Shown: positions 17,387 through 25,944, numbered from the stretch's first letter. The stretch is 64,000 nucleotides of DNA from Lysinibacillus sp. KCTC 33748 (GCF_002237755.1 NZ_MWSJ01000011.1:1-64000), one strand, 5' to 3'. Program-made: numbers and translations. Notes: generated by a model not told the origin, from the sequence alone.

Positions 17387-17920
17387 TTGACAGAGCGTGA
17401 AATATTCGATTCTTATAACAAGGATGTATACCGCACATGTTATTACATGCTGCGAAACGCACAAGATGCGGAAGATCTATGCCATGACGTATTTATCACC
17501 GTTTTTCGTCAGGATTGGCAAAACGTTGAGCATACGCGTGCCTGGATCATGCGCATCGCAATGAACCATTGCTTAAACTTGCTAAAACGGAATCAGACTC
17601 AGAGGGATAAACAGGGTCAGGTGCAATGGCTTCATGAGCAGGCAACATTTTCAATTAAATCCGTAGACACCATTGTAGTAGAAAAAACAGCTCAGGAAGA
17701 ATGGGAGGAACTACTGAAGCAACTACCAGACAAATTGATGGCAGTTGTTACCCTCCGCTATATCGGTGAGCTATCCATGGTAGAGATCGCTGAAACCCTG
17801 CAGATTCCTGTGGGTACAGTGAAGTCGAGACTCCATAAGGCATTGAAAATCATGCGCAAAAAGCTTGAACACAAAAACAACTTATGGTTGAAGGGAGAGA
17901 ATCAATTTGGAACGCATTGA
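17387..17920 (+). CDS. ECF-type RNA polymerase sigma factor
   Basis: A 177-residue sigma-70 family ECF factor. Region 2 (about 5-75) shows YRTCYYMLRNAQDAEDLCHD and RAWIMRIAMNHCLNLLKR. Region 4 (about 110-165) ends with the helix-turn-helix MVEIAETLQIPVGTVKSRLH. The start is TTG at 17387 with AAAGGAG 9 nt upstream. Its last 14 nt overlap the next gene, a membrane DUF4179 protein that is probably its anti-sigma factor. It is not SigW, which is at 4050; the stimulus is unknown. Confidence 0.9.
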   Translation: MTEREIFDSYNKDVYRTCYYMLRNAQDAEDLCHDVFITVFRQDWQNVEHTRAWIMRIAMNHCLNLLKRNQTQRDKQGQVQWLHEQATFSIKSVDTIVVEKTAQEEWEELLKQLPDKLMAVVTLRYIGELSMVEIAETLQIPVGTVKSRLHKALKIMRKKLEHKNNLWLKGENQFGTH

Positions 17921-19520
17921 AAACAAGGTTAAAAACCAAATGAAGGCATCAAATAACATCGATTACCCTAACTTTGATCAGATGTGGAGCAGTATCCAGC
18001 AGGACGAGCTAAAGGTTGCTGGAGATGAACCAGTTGTGCTCCGTCCTCGAAAACGAAAGCGCTTTGCATTGGTTGCAGGGCTATCTGTAGCTTTGATGGC
18101 TACACCAGTTTATGCAGCTCTGAATTATGACTGGTCCAGCATGCTTTCACATAGGGAAGGTATTCAGTCTGCATTAGAGCAGGGCTTAGGTCAAACGATT
18201 GAGCAATCCGTTACAAAGGAGGGTGTTACGTTAACCGTACATACGGCGTTTATAGATGAGAACAGAACCGTATTGCTGTATAGTTTGAAACCTGAAACAT
18301 CCCAAAATATAACGGATATAGATTTTAAACTTATTGGACTAAAAGATTCGAAGGGCAACTTTGTTGAAGGGAATTATCGGGGTAAGTGGAATGAGGAGCT
18401 AGGTGAATACCAGGGATATTTTGAAACGGACTGGGTTGGCGAAGGGCAGACGACCGATATTGAGTTTATAATGGAGAATATCCAATTCATCAGCAATAAG
18501 AAGCAGTCCATCAGCTATAATCCTAATGACGCTACTACGCAAGTGTTCCCAATTCAAAAGGATGGGGTGGGTAGCGTGACCTTACAGTCTTTTGAACCGG
18601 CTGAAGGTAAAGTTCTCCTAAAGTCAGACGTTACGTTTATGGATACTGAAATGCCGTACAAACGTGTAGAATTCGAGGCAATCAATGATGTGGGTGAAAC
18701 TGTTAAACAAGTGACAGGTACTTCTTCTTCATACCTTGACGGAGGAGCAAATATAAGTCAAATATTCAAGTCTAACACCTTACGTGAAGAAGGGACTAAA
18801 TTCCAGCTTTCTTATGATCACATACTAGAATCAAAAGAAAGTACTTGGAACATAAATATGAATCTTTTCAAAAAACAGTTGGAAAATGCGTCATTTAAGC
18901 AAGTGCTAGATATCCCTATGGGCAATGTCCCTAACACGAAAATCCATGAAATGAAGGTTACACCAACCCAAGTTCGTTTGAACATTACTCAAGAAGACTA
19001 CTACACTCTCCCTTTTAGAGAGTATCAACTAGATGTAGGTGGAACTCTGTTAAAAGGGTATTCTATGGGTGAAGGACAAGATCTACGCTTTGAAGTGGTA
19101 GGGCTAGATGCAGCTTCTCTGGCTAATAAGCCTATAACCCTCGTCGCGAAGCACCGTATCGATGGTTTTTACGGAGACGAGAACGACAAACCAATCCATT
19201 TGACTGACATATCAGAAAAACATCAAACTACAACGTCTAGCATTGCGGGGTATCCAATCTCATGGACTTACTATTTAAAGGACAATAACCTATATGTTGA
19301 AACCTTGAGCTCAGACCCGATGTTTGAGGGAGTCGATCGAACTTATTATTTGGACGGTAAAGAACAGATTTTAGGAGAACCGGAATTTTACGATGAAAGT
19401 AATAAATCGATGGACGTTTATGAAAACTTCGACAAGAAAGAGCTAGATATTTACATTTATAGTTATGGAATCAATAAGCCAAACGGAGAGCTTCGTATTC
19501 CACTTAAGTCTGGAAAATGA
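17907..19520 (+). CDS. DUF4179 membrane protein, probable anti-sigma factor
   Basis: A 537-residue protein with a short basic cytoplasmic N-terminus (about 1-50, including RPRKRKR), one membrane segment (about 52-71, FALVAGLSVALMATPVYAAL) and a large extracellular part beginning with the DUF4179 domain (about 75-165). The rest is beta-rich and not recognised. DUF4179 proteins are regularly encoded just after ECF sigma genes and act as their anti-sigma factors; no zinc-binding HxxxCxxC is present, so binding must use another fold. Start TTG 17907 with GGGAGAG upstream, inside the sigma gene. Confidence 0.82.
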   Translation: MERIENKVKNQMKASNNIDYPNFDQMWSSIQQDELKVAGDEPVVLRPRKRKRFALVAGLSVALMATPVYAALNYDWSSMLSHREGIQSALEQGLGQTIEQSVTKEGVTLTVHTAFIDENRTVLLYSLKPETSQNITDIDFKLIGLKDSKGNFVEGNYRGKWNEELGEYQGYFETDWVGEGQTTDIEFIMENIQFISNKKQSISYNPNDATTQVFPIQKDGVGSVTLQSFEPAEGKVLLKSDVTFMDTEMPYKRVEFEAINDVGETVKQVTGTSSSYLDGGANISQIFKSNTLREEGTKFQLSYDHILESKESTWNINMNLFKKQLENASFKQVLDIPMGNVPNTKIHEMKVTPTQVRLNITQEDYYTLPFREYQLDVGGTLLKGYSMGEGQDLRFEVVGLDAASLANKPITLVAKHRIDGFYGDENDKPIHLTDISEKHQTTTSSIAGYPISWTYYLKDNNLYVETLSSDPMFEGVDRTYYLDGKEQILGEPEFYDESNKSMDVYENFDKKELDIYIYSYGINKPNGELRIPLKSGK

Positions 19521-19629
19521 CCTGCATTATGAATATCAGAAATTTAACAGAACTTGAAGAGATATATTTTTAATTGAAAATCTAACCCCTACTATAGATA
19601 GTCCTATTCATATAACTAAATGAAGTAAC

Positions 19630-19681
19630 GAAAAAACCCAGCTTCTCTATATTAATTTGCAAAGAAGTTGGGCCTTTTAAT
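19630..19681 (+). terminator. terminator of the ECF sigma/DUF4179 operon
   Basis: AAAACCCAGCTTCT pairs with AGAAGTTGGGCCTTTT (one bulge). Confidence 0.7.
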
Positions 19682-19768
19682 TAAAGTAACAAGCTCTTTT
19701 AAATGAGATTAACTAGAACGCTCCTTTATTCTACTTTCTCAATTTACAACTTTATTATCTCTGCACAT

Positions 19769-19808
19769 CAATCACCTCTTTAGCTATTCTTTGAGGTGGT
19801 TTTTTTAT
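19769..19808 (+). terminator. second terminator-like hairpin
   Basis: ATCACCTC and GAGGTGGT close a 20-nt span (with TTTAG/CTTTG inside) followed by seven T residues. No gene precedes it directly, so it may be left from a lost gene. Confidence 0.65.
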
Positions 19809-19934
19809 GGATATTTGTGTTAAAATTAATGGTTGTCTTGTGAATTATAGAATGAGCAATTATTAAGAAGGTTAATGAATAACTTTTCTTGTTTCATTAA
19901 CGAGCGATTATTCAATTAGAGCAATCGCTTTTTG

Positions 19935-20067
19935 TGCTAACCTAGGCAAATCAGTTGAAGTACATAATGTTAATGAGGCAGAAATTAATGGGGACTGACG
20001 ATAAGTGTTTTATTGATATCCGTTTCAATGGTGGAGATATTCAAATTGACGTTTTAGAAGATACATA
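19935..20067 (+). pseudogene. remnant of a small unidentified gene
   Basis: One frame encodes ANLGKSVEVHNVNEAEINGD and stops at a TGA; the +1 frame continues immediately with DDKCFIDIRFNGGDIQIDVLEDT and a natural stop. Joined by a one-base frameshift at the GGGGACTGACG run near 19990-19999, this reads as the C-terminal part of one protein. No start or ribosome site is visible and the family is not recognised. Confidence 0.35.
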
Positions 20068-20144
20068 GTTATTAGTTGATATATAATAAAAAAACTTAGC
20101 TATATATTGGGTTATTTAAATAGATGGAAGTGAAAGGGAAAAAT

Positions 20145-21584
20145 ATGAGAAAAAAAGTTATTTTATCATTAATGTTAATGACATTTCTATCTGCTGTAGA
20201 AGGAACAATTATTAGTACAGCAATCCCCCGTATAACGAATGATTTGTCAGGTGTCGAACTTGTTAGTTGGGTTTATGCAATTTATATGCTTGCCACAGCT
20301 GTTTCGACTCCAATCTACGGGAAACTGGCTGATTTATTCGGTCGTAAAAAAGTTTTACTGATCGGAGCTACAATATTTTTAGTTGGCTCTGCACTTTGCG
20401 GTATCGTTACATCGATGGAACAGCTCATCGTCTTTCGTGCCCTTCAAGGTCTAGGTGCTGGCGCTATTATGCCAATAACAATGACAATCATTGGTGACTT
20501 ATATAGCGAAGTGAAGGATCGTGCAAAAGCACAGGGATGGATTAGTGCTGTTTGGGGTATCTCTGGTGTGATCGGACCATTAGTTGGCGGATTTTTAGTG
20601 GATTCTCTTTCTTGGCGCTATATCTTCTTCTTAAACGTTCCATTTGGAATTATCGCTTGTATAATGATTGTCATTTATTATAAAGAATCTATTAAGCCTG
20701 CTAAGCATCATATCGACTATCTTGGTGCAACAGTCTTCTCTTTAAGTACAATCGCTTTACTATACGCATTATTAACAGGTAGCAGTCAGCAAAACTGGGG
20801 TGATATGACAATTGTTGGTCTCTTAATCTTTGCAGCTGTTTCATTTATTATTTTCTTATTCATTGAGAAAAAATCTCCGGAACCATTAATTCCGCTAGCA
20901 CTTTTCTCTAACCGTACATTATCTATTATTAATATACTAACACTTATGTCGGGTGCAATGATTATTAGTATTACAATGTATCTTCCGATTTGGAGCCAAG
21001 GTGTATTAGGAAAAAACGCGACAGACGCTGGACTCATATTAATGCCACTACCTGTAATGTGGACATTCGGCACTATTTTTTCAGGTAAATTAGTTGGTAG
21101 TCTAAATACGAGACAAATTATTTTACTTGGAGCTAGCGTTCTTTCGGTTGCTGCCTTTTCATTATTTACATTGTCGACAGATTCACCAGCATTCCTAATT
21201 TATGTTGCAGTTGGACTATTCGGCTTAGGGATGGGGCTTATTACACCTATCTATATGGTAACAATTCAAGCAGCTGTTCCAAATCATACGCGCGGGACGG
21301 CAATTGGCTTAAACACATTTATCAATACGTTTAGCCAAACATTAGGAGCTGCAGTTTTCGGGGCGATGTTCAACACGATGATTCATGCACGCGGTATTAA
21401 AAACCTTGATCTTGTAACTTCTGGTGGTCATGAAGGAACTACAGCAAACGTAGTAACCGAATCGCAAGAAGCATTAGCCTCAAGTGTACATTTTATTTAT
21501 ATGGGTACTTTTATATTAGCACTAGGAACTTTAGTAATTGTTTGGTTCTTATTAAAGCCAAACACACAAACTAGGGAGCAATAA
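20145..21584 (+). CDS. DHA2-type MFS multidrug efflux transporter
   Basis: A 479-residue major facilitator with 14 predicted membrane helices, the drug:H+ antiporter-2 layout. Motif A appears as GKLADLFGRKKV after helix 2, and motif C-like GISGVIGPLVGG lies in helix 5. The N-terminal SAVEGTIISTAIPRI corresponds to the motif D region (LDxTIVNVALP) of the family. It probably exports cationic or amphipathic drugs in exchange for protons; the real substrate is unknown. ATG 20145 has AAAGGGA 6 nt upstream; an in-frame ATG at 20124 has none. No neighbouring regulator is evident. Confidence 0.88.
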   Translation: MRKKVILSLMLMTFLSAVEGTIISTAIPRITNDLSGVELVSWVYAIYMLATAVSTPIYGKLADLFGRKKVLLIGATIFLVGSALCGIVTSMEQLIVFRALQGLGAGAIMPITMTIIGDLYSEVKDRAKAQGWISAVWGISGVIGPLVGGFLVDSLSWRYIFFLNVPFGIIACIMIVIYYKESIKPAKHHIDYLGATVFSLSTIALLYALLTGSSQQNWGDMTIVGLLIFAAVSFIIFLFIEKKSPEPLIPLALFSNRTLSIINILTLMSGAMIISITMYLPIWSQGVLGKNATDAGLILMPLPVMWTFGTIFSGKLVGSLNTRQIILLGASVLSVAAFSLFTLSTDSPAFLIYVAVGLFGLGMGLITPIYMVTIQAAVPNHTRGTAIGLNTFINTFSQTLGAAVFGAMFNTMIHARGIKNLDLVTSGGHEGTTANVVTESQEALASSVHFIYMGTFILALGTLVIVWFLLKPNTQTREQ

Positions 21585-21585
21585 A

Positions 21586-21615
21586 AAAAGAGGACAAGCT
21601 TGTCCTCTTTTTTAT
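21586..21615 (+). terminator. terminator of the MFS gene
   Basis: AAAAGAGGACAAG and CTTGTCCTCTTTT form a nearly loopless perfect palindrome followed by T residues. Confidence 0.85.
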
Positions 21616-21657
21616 ATGTATATTCTAGTAACTTCATATTGTTTTCGATTTTAGCAA

Positions 21658-21843
21658 ATGAAGCTGGTTTTTGACACAATTACTATGTCAGGCTATGATT
21701 CTAAGGAATTAAAAGATATCTTAAATATTTCTGAAAGGTATTTAGACGTTATGCTTATAGCCATTGGTAAAGGTACTAAAGCCGGCCATAAGACAGTAAG
21801 GCATAATGTTAGTAAGGTAATGTATAGAAACAACATAATTTAG
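21658..21843 (+). pseudogene. nitroreductase family protein, C-terminal remnant
   Basis: Only about 60 residues remain. They match the C-terminal end of NAD(P)H nitroreductase-family proteins, whose LKELLNIPERYVPVMLIAIGK-like stretch is seen here as LKDILNISERYLDVMLIAIGK, followed by KAGHKTVRHNVSKV. The FMN-binding N-terminal two thirds are missing and no ribosome site precedes the first ATG. It sits directly before the T-box and tyrS remnant in a decayed patch. Confidence 0.7.
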
Positions 21844-21884
21844 TGTTCCTATGGTCTTTGTGAAAACAGTACCAACTTAATTTA

Positions 21885-21912
21885 TTGACAATTCAAAAAA
21901 AGACGCTATAAT
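21885..21912 (+). promoter_or_regulatory. strong SigA promoter of the T-box transcript
   Basis: TTGACA at 21885-21890 and TATAAT at 21907-21912, both perfect consensus, spacer 16 bp. Confidence 0.88.
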
Positions 21913-21939
21913 AATTAACAAGATTTGCATAACGAAAAA

Positions 21940-22236
21940 TTGTTGTTAACAATTTGGAGTATAAGAGTAAAAGTGTTGAAGAGAACTAGTAGTTTTAATG
22001 GAACTTACAGAAAGTAGCCGGTCGATGAGAGGCGCAAGGAAAGTTAAAATGAATTCATCTTGGAGCTGCGTACCGAACTTTAGTAGGCTACGACGGGTTT
22101 GCATCCGTAATCAATGCAAAGGTATCGCATATAGCCGTACCTATTGAGAAGAGTTATGTGAGTAGCTCTTAAATTAAGGTGGTAACACGTTCATAACACG
22201 TCCTTTAGGTTTATTCCTAAAGGGCGTTTTTTTTTA
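21940..22236 (+). ncRNA. T-box riboswitch (tRNA-sensing leader), probably of a tyrS gene
   Basis: A T-box leader with the AG-bulge-like ATGAGAGG in Stem I, a lower Stem I helix GTAGCC/GGCTAC, a specifier loop ending GAAC-TTT-AGTA, the antiterminator sequence AAGGTGGTAACACG at about 22178-22191 (consensus AGGGTGGNACCGCG), and the terminator ACGTCCTTTAGG/CCTAAAGGGCGT plus T9 at 22197-22236. The UGGU of the T-box would pair with an ACCA tRNA end, fitting tRNA-Tyr or tRNA-Phe. The next gene is a TyrRS fragment, so tyrosine control is expected, yet the trinucleotide in the specifier position reads TTT (Phe) instead of TAT/TAC. The promoter lies 30 nt upstream. Confidence 0.85.
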
Positions 22237-22399
22237 TCTTCATTCAGCAGAAGTGGATGATAAGATGAATGCGATGTGATTCCTTTTCAGTAGGTGTCCA
22301 AACAACTTTATAGAGGAACCCAGTCTACGTTATGTCTTGTGATAATTTATCTGTAGCGAAAGCAAGGCGTCCGCTACAATTATGCCAAGGCGAAATTGA
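22234..22399 (+). repeat. dispersed repeat, copy D, between T-box and tyrS remnant
   Basis: Shares TATCTTCATTCAGCAG with copy A, CAGTAGGTGTCCAAACA with copies C and F, a degraded version of the long-form module (AGAGGAACCCAGTCTA, ATTTATCTGTAGCGAAAGC) and the end CAATTATGCCAAGGCGAAATTGAT. It begins inside the T run of the T-box terminator. Confidence 0.7.
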
Positions 22400-22453
22400 T
22401 TTTTACTCTTATAGAACTTGCAATATTAATTCATATTGAAGGAGTTGTATTGT

Positions 22454-22768
22454 ATGTTTTTAAAACTTGAAGAACAATTAGGGGAGATTGAAAATGGTAT
22501 AGGTAGGACCGTTAATGAGGGAGAGGTTTTGCCTGATATCATCCCCACTATGTTAATTGAAATAGGAAAAGAATCTGTATTAGATATTATTCCATCATTA
22601 ATTACCGAAGGATATATTAAAAGTAAAAGAGAATTTATGCGTTTAATTAAACAAAAGGGTGTTTCTTTAAATGGGGAAAAACTTGAAGAAGAGGATACGG
22701 ATATAATATTAATGAATGATGAGATTTTGCAAATTGGGAAGGAAAGATTTATACGATTTATAAAATAG
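22454..22768 (+). pseudogene. tyrosyl-tRNA synthetase C-terminal domain remnant (S4-like)
   Basis: An intact 104-codon frame with AAGGAG 10 nt before ATG 22454, so it may be translated, but it contains only the C-terminal tRNA-binding part of a TyrZ-type tyrosyl-tRNA synthetase: LPDIIPTMLIE, then the S4 core IKSKREFMRLIKQKGVSLNG and the final strand EILQIGKERFIRF. The Rossmann catalytic domain with HIGH and KMSKS motifs (about 300 residues) is absent. With the T-box just upstream and a repeat copy between them, the simplest reading is a deleted tyrS gene whose leader and last domain survive. Confidence 0.7.
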
Positions 22769-22845
22769 GGGATTAAGTTGAACTATTTGCAATCGATAAC
22801 TAAACAACTATATCATGCTTCTTAAGCGAGGTTTTTATTAAAAAA

Positions 22846-23008
22846 AGAGGTTGGGACAAAAGGTTTTAAGTAACTTGAAAAGCCGAACTATTATAACAGT
22901 GCTGACACAGCATTCTACAATAGTTCGGCTTTTTGTATTTCAATAAATAAAAAGTAAATTTATTATTCGGCTTTGGATACAGATAAATTAGTTATGTCCC
23001 AGCCTCTT
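22846..23008. repeat. TGGGACA-type inverted repeat element with inner hairpin
   Basis: Outer arms AGAGGTTGGGACA (22846-22858) and TGTCCCAGCCTCT (22995-23007) pair with one G-U. Inside is a strong hairpin, AAAGCCGAACTATT pairing with AATAGTTCGGCTTT (22878-22934). The GAGGTTGGGACA motif recurs in intergenic hairpins of several low-GC Firmicutes. The inner hairpin plus T run probably ends transcription on the plus strand, and the outer arm lies 11 nt from the stop of the minus-strand iron-binding lipoprotein gene. Confidence 0.7.
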
Positions 23009-23018
23009 CTCATTATTA

Positions 23019-23960
23019 TTATTTCTCTAAAACAAATTCAGCAATTTCATCTAAAATCATTTCTTTACCAAGAGGGAAGTATCCTTTATTGACTGCATCA
23101 TTTTTAATAATAAATACGTGGTTGTTCTTAACTGCGTTCATGTTTTTCCAAATTGTTTCTTCTTGGAATTCTTTCAAACGTTCAGAACCGTCACCTGTTG
23201 TAAATACGAATAGGTAATCTGGATTGTAGTCAATTAAAGCTTCTTTTTGTACTTGTACTAATGCTTTATCCAATGGTGTACCTGGAACTGCTGGTAATTT
23301 TAAATCTTTAAAGAGTACGCTACCGTAACCATAGTCACCGTATACACGGAATGCATTTGGATATGCAGCCATTTTCATGAACTTTGCATCACCAGTTTTA
23401 GCAACGATTTTATCGTGTAACTTGCTCGCTTTTGCGTCATACTGTTTGAACCATTCTTCTGTCTCTTTTTCTTTATCGAAGATTTTGCCTAATTCCTCGA
23501 ACTTTGGACGCCATTGATCTAATGGAGTTTTTAACATAACAGTCGGTGCAATCTTAGATAGTTGATCATAGATTTTTTCTTGACGATCATTGATAAGAAT
23601 TAAATCCGGTTTTGCAGCAGCTACTGCTTCGATATTAATTTTGTCACCCCATGCTGAGCCGACTGGTTTTACATCTTTTAATTTATCTGCAATATGTGGA
23701 TCAATCTCTTCTTGAGACGTATTTGCAGTAATGATTGGTTTCATGCCAAAGATTAATAATTCTTCTGTTGAACCACTAAGGTCAGCAATTTTCTTTGGAT
23801 TAGCAGGGATTTTAATTTCCCCTTTAGCGTGTTCTACCGTACGCTCTTCTGCTTTTGTGTCGGTCTTTTCTTCTTCTTTCTTATCTGAAGAACAAGCTGC
23901 AAATAGTATAGATGTAACAACTAATACCATTGCTAGTAACGATAGTTTAAATTTCTTCAT
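23019..23960 (-). CDS. iron-siderophore ABC transporter substrate-binding lipoprotein
   Basis: A 313-residue lipoprotein of the FhuD/FecB-type periplasmic-binding family that would deliver a ferric siderophore to the permease pair encoded upstream. The signal peptide ends in the lipobox LFAAC (Cys about 22) followed by a lysine/glutamate-rich linker. Two lobes follow, with the family motifs KIADLSGSTEELLIFGMKP and AVAAAKPDLILIN. I start at ATG 23960 because GGGAGG lies 9 nt upstream; codons back to 24002 run into the hairpin. Last gene of a Fur-controlled operon. The siderophore is not identifiable from sequence alone. Confidence 0.9.
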   Translation of the reverse strand: MKKFKLSLLAMVLVVTSILFAACSSDKKEEEKTDTKAEERTVEHAKGEIKIPANPKKIADLSGSTEELLIFGMKPIITANTSQEEIDPHIADKLKDVKPVGSAWGDKINIEAVAAAKPDLILINDRQEKIYDQLSKIAPTVMLKTPLDQWRPKFEELGKIFDKEKETEEWFKQYDAKASKLHDKIVAKTGDAKFMKMAAYPNAFRVYGDYGYGSVLFKDLKLPAVPGTPLDKALVQVQKEALIDYNPDYLFVFTTGDGSERLKEFQEETIWKNMNAVKNNHVFIIKNDAVNKGYFPLGKEMILDEIAEFVLEK

Positions 23961-24000
23961 ATTTTTGTTCCTCCCGGATAATTTGTCTACGACCCATTTC

Positions 24001-24057
24001 ATTCTAATGGGTGTTCAGCCTCTCAGGCTAAGTGAGGAGCTCAGCACCCATTAGAAT
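24001..24057. repeat. long inverted repeat between ABC ATPase and binding-protein genes
   Basis: ATTCTAATGGGTG (24001-24013) and CACCCATTAGAAT (24045-24057) are perfectly complementary, and the stem continues imperfectly inward (CAGCCTCTCA against TGAGGAGCTCAG). There is no T run, so it is not a standard terminator. Being inside the operon just before the binding-protein gene, it could be an mRNA processing or stability element that raises binding-protein output. Confidence 0.7.
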
Positions 24058-24096
24058 GCTTCCTCTCTATCTATTTAAAAGAGAAAGAGGGATTTC

Positions 24097-24912
24097 CTAT
24101 AATGCTTTTTCCTGTTCTAGATTATTAACCAACGTTAAATCGTAAGTTAAACAAATAGGTTTACTGTTTACAGGACACGAAACGATTAGTGCTTCAATTT
24201 CAAACACATTTCGAAGTGTGTCACTTGTCATTACTTCGTCTGGAGCTCCTTGATGCATCAGTTTACCAGCTTTTAAAGCAACCATATGATCAGAAAAACG
24301 AGAAGCATGGTTTAAATCATGAATGACCATAACGATTGTACGGCCTTCTTCCTGATTTAATTTTTTCAATAACTTTAATATTTCTAACTGGTGAGCCATA
24401 TCTAAGTAAGTTGTCGGCTCATCTAATACAAGTAAATCCGTTCCTTGAGCAAGCGCCATCGCAATCCAAACTCGTTGGCGTTGGCCACCTGATAAAGCTT
24501 CTGCTGAACGATTTGCAAATTCTGTCATCCCTGTCACTTCAAGTGCCCAATGAATATAGCGATAATCTTCTTCCTTCAGCGTTCCAAATCCATTTTGGTG
24601 TGGAAAACGACCATATGAAACAAGCTCAAACACAGTAAGACCTGTCGGCACTTCTGCAGTCTGCGGTAAAATTGCCATTTTCTTTGCAATTTCTTTCGTT
24701 GACTGTTTCTCAATTGCTTTTCCATCAAGATAAACAGATCCGCGTTTTGCCTTTAAGATGCGAGAAGCTGCTTTTAACAATGTAGATTTCCCACATCCAT
24801 TTGGCCCAATAATCGTTGTGATCTTTCCTTCCGGGATTTCCACTGATAGTCCATCTATAATTAATCCTTCATTATAGCCAACGGATATCGAATCAACTGC
24901 TAAAGTTACCAT
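24097..24912 (-). CDS. iron-siderophore ABC transporter ATP-binding protein
   Basis: A 271-residue ATPase of the FecE/FhuC family that powers import through the two permeases. Walker A GPNGCGKST (about 37-45), Q-loop LPQ, signature LSGGQRQR (about 142-149), Walker B LLVLDEPT (about 161-168) and the H-switch VIHD are all present. It lies 15 nt after the second permease gene and 136 nt before the lipoprotein gene, same strand. Confidence 0.93.
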   Translation of the reverse strand: MVTLAVDSISVGYNEGLIIDGLSVEIPEGKITTIIGPNGCGKSTLLKAASRILKAKRGSVYLDGKAIEKQSTKEIAKKMAILPQTAEVPTGLTVFELVSYGRFPHQNGFGTLKEEDYRYIHWALEVTGMTEFANRSAEALSGGQRQRVWIAMALAQGTDLLVLDEPTTYLDMAHQLEILKLLKKLNQEEGRTIVMVIHDLNHASRFSDHMVALKAGKLMHQGAPDEVMTSDTLRNVFEIEALIVSCPVNSKPICLTYDLTLVNNLEQEKAL

Positions 24913-24927
24913 TAAAAAAGACTCCTT

Positions 24928-25944
24928 TTATTTTGTCCTCATAAGTAAATAAATAAAATAGGGTGCACCAATAATAGAAATAACAAAACCGACTGGTATC
25001 TCTGAGGTTGTTAGTACACTTCTTGAAATTAAATCTGCAAATAGTAATAGAAGCGTGCCGATTAATGCTGCTGTCGGTAACATAATTTGATGTTTCCCCC
25101 CAACAAGGCGTCTTGCCAAATGGGGTGCCATTAATCCGATAAATCCAATTCCACCAGCAACAGCTACCGATGCACCAGCCAAGCAAACGGCGATAAATAA
25201 TAACTTACGTCTTTCCTTCTCTACATTTAGACCAAGGCCTACCGCTGCTGCATCTCCTAAATTCATGACATTCAATACATGTGCCTTGCAAAATGCGATT
25301 GGTATAAATATGAGCATCCAAGGAAGTGCACTTAATACAAATTTCCAATCTGTTCCCCATAAACTCCCTGCCAACCAAATAGTTGCAAAACGAAAATCAT
25401 TTGAAGTCATTTTCATCGAGAAGATTAAACTAACAGCACCGAATCCTGCTGCAACTGCAATACCGACAAGAATCAAACGAGTGGATGAAACACCGTTCTT
25501 CCAAGCTAGGGTATAAATAATAACCGCTGCTAATAAGGCACCAACTAACGCAAATAACGGAAGAATGAATACAGATAGTAGCGTACCGGTTCCAACTTTC
25601 CCGAAGAAAAAATAGACGAAAACTACAACTGTTAATCCGGCACCAGCATTTATACCGATGATTCCTGGGTCAGCAAGTGGATTTCGAGATAAACCTTGCA
25701 TGATAGCCCCTGATATCGCTAGCGCTGAGCCAACTAAAATAGCAATAACCATTCGAGGCATACGGAACTCGAATAAAATGACAGATTGTTCTTCAGAACC
25801 TAAACCAATTAACGATTTCAATACTTCTATTGGCGGTATTTTAAACGTTCCTGTATTTAAGCTAATTAAAAATACTGCCACAATTAGGCAAGCTAAAATA
25901 GCTAAAACTGAAATATTCTTTGTTGTTAAGATACGTTGCCTCAT
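24928..25944 (-). CDS. iron-siderophore ABC transporter permease (FecCD family), second subunit
   Basis: A 338-residue FecCD-type permease with nine to ten predicted membrane helices. The family motif GSALAISGAIMQGLSRNPLADPGIIGINAGAG and the ATPase-coupling loop GIGFIGLMAPHLARRLVG are clear. The gene starts inside the stop codon of the first permease (4-nt ATGA overlap) and would form a heterodimer with it. Confidence 0.93.
   Translation of the reverse strand: MRQRILTTKNISVLAILACLIVAVFLISLNTGTFKIPPIEVLKSLIGLGSEEQSVILFEFRMPRMVIAILVGSALAISGAIMQGLSRNPLADPGIIGINAGAGLTVVVFVYFFFGKVGTGTLLSVFILPLFALVGALLAAVIIYTLAWKNGVSSTRLILVGIAVAAGFGAVSLIFSMKMTSNDFRFATIWLAGSLWGTDWKFVLSALPWMLIFIPIAFCKAHVLNVMNLGDAAAVGLGLNVEKERRKLLFIAVCLAGASVAVAGGIGFIGLMAPHLARRLVGGKHQIMLPTAALIGTLLLLFADLISRSVLTTSEIPVGFVISIIGAPYFIYLLMRTK

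Noticed and set aside
22060..22110. Tyrosine specifier TAC at 22071 in the T-box
   Set aside because: The TAC lies in the upper helix side of Stem I and not next to the AGTA that follows a specifier; TTT fits that position better, so the expected Tyr codon could not be confirmed.
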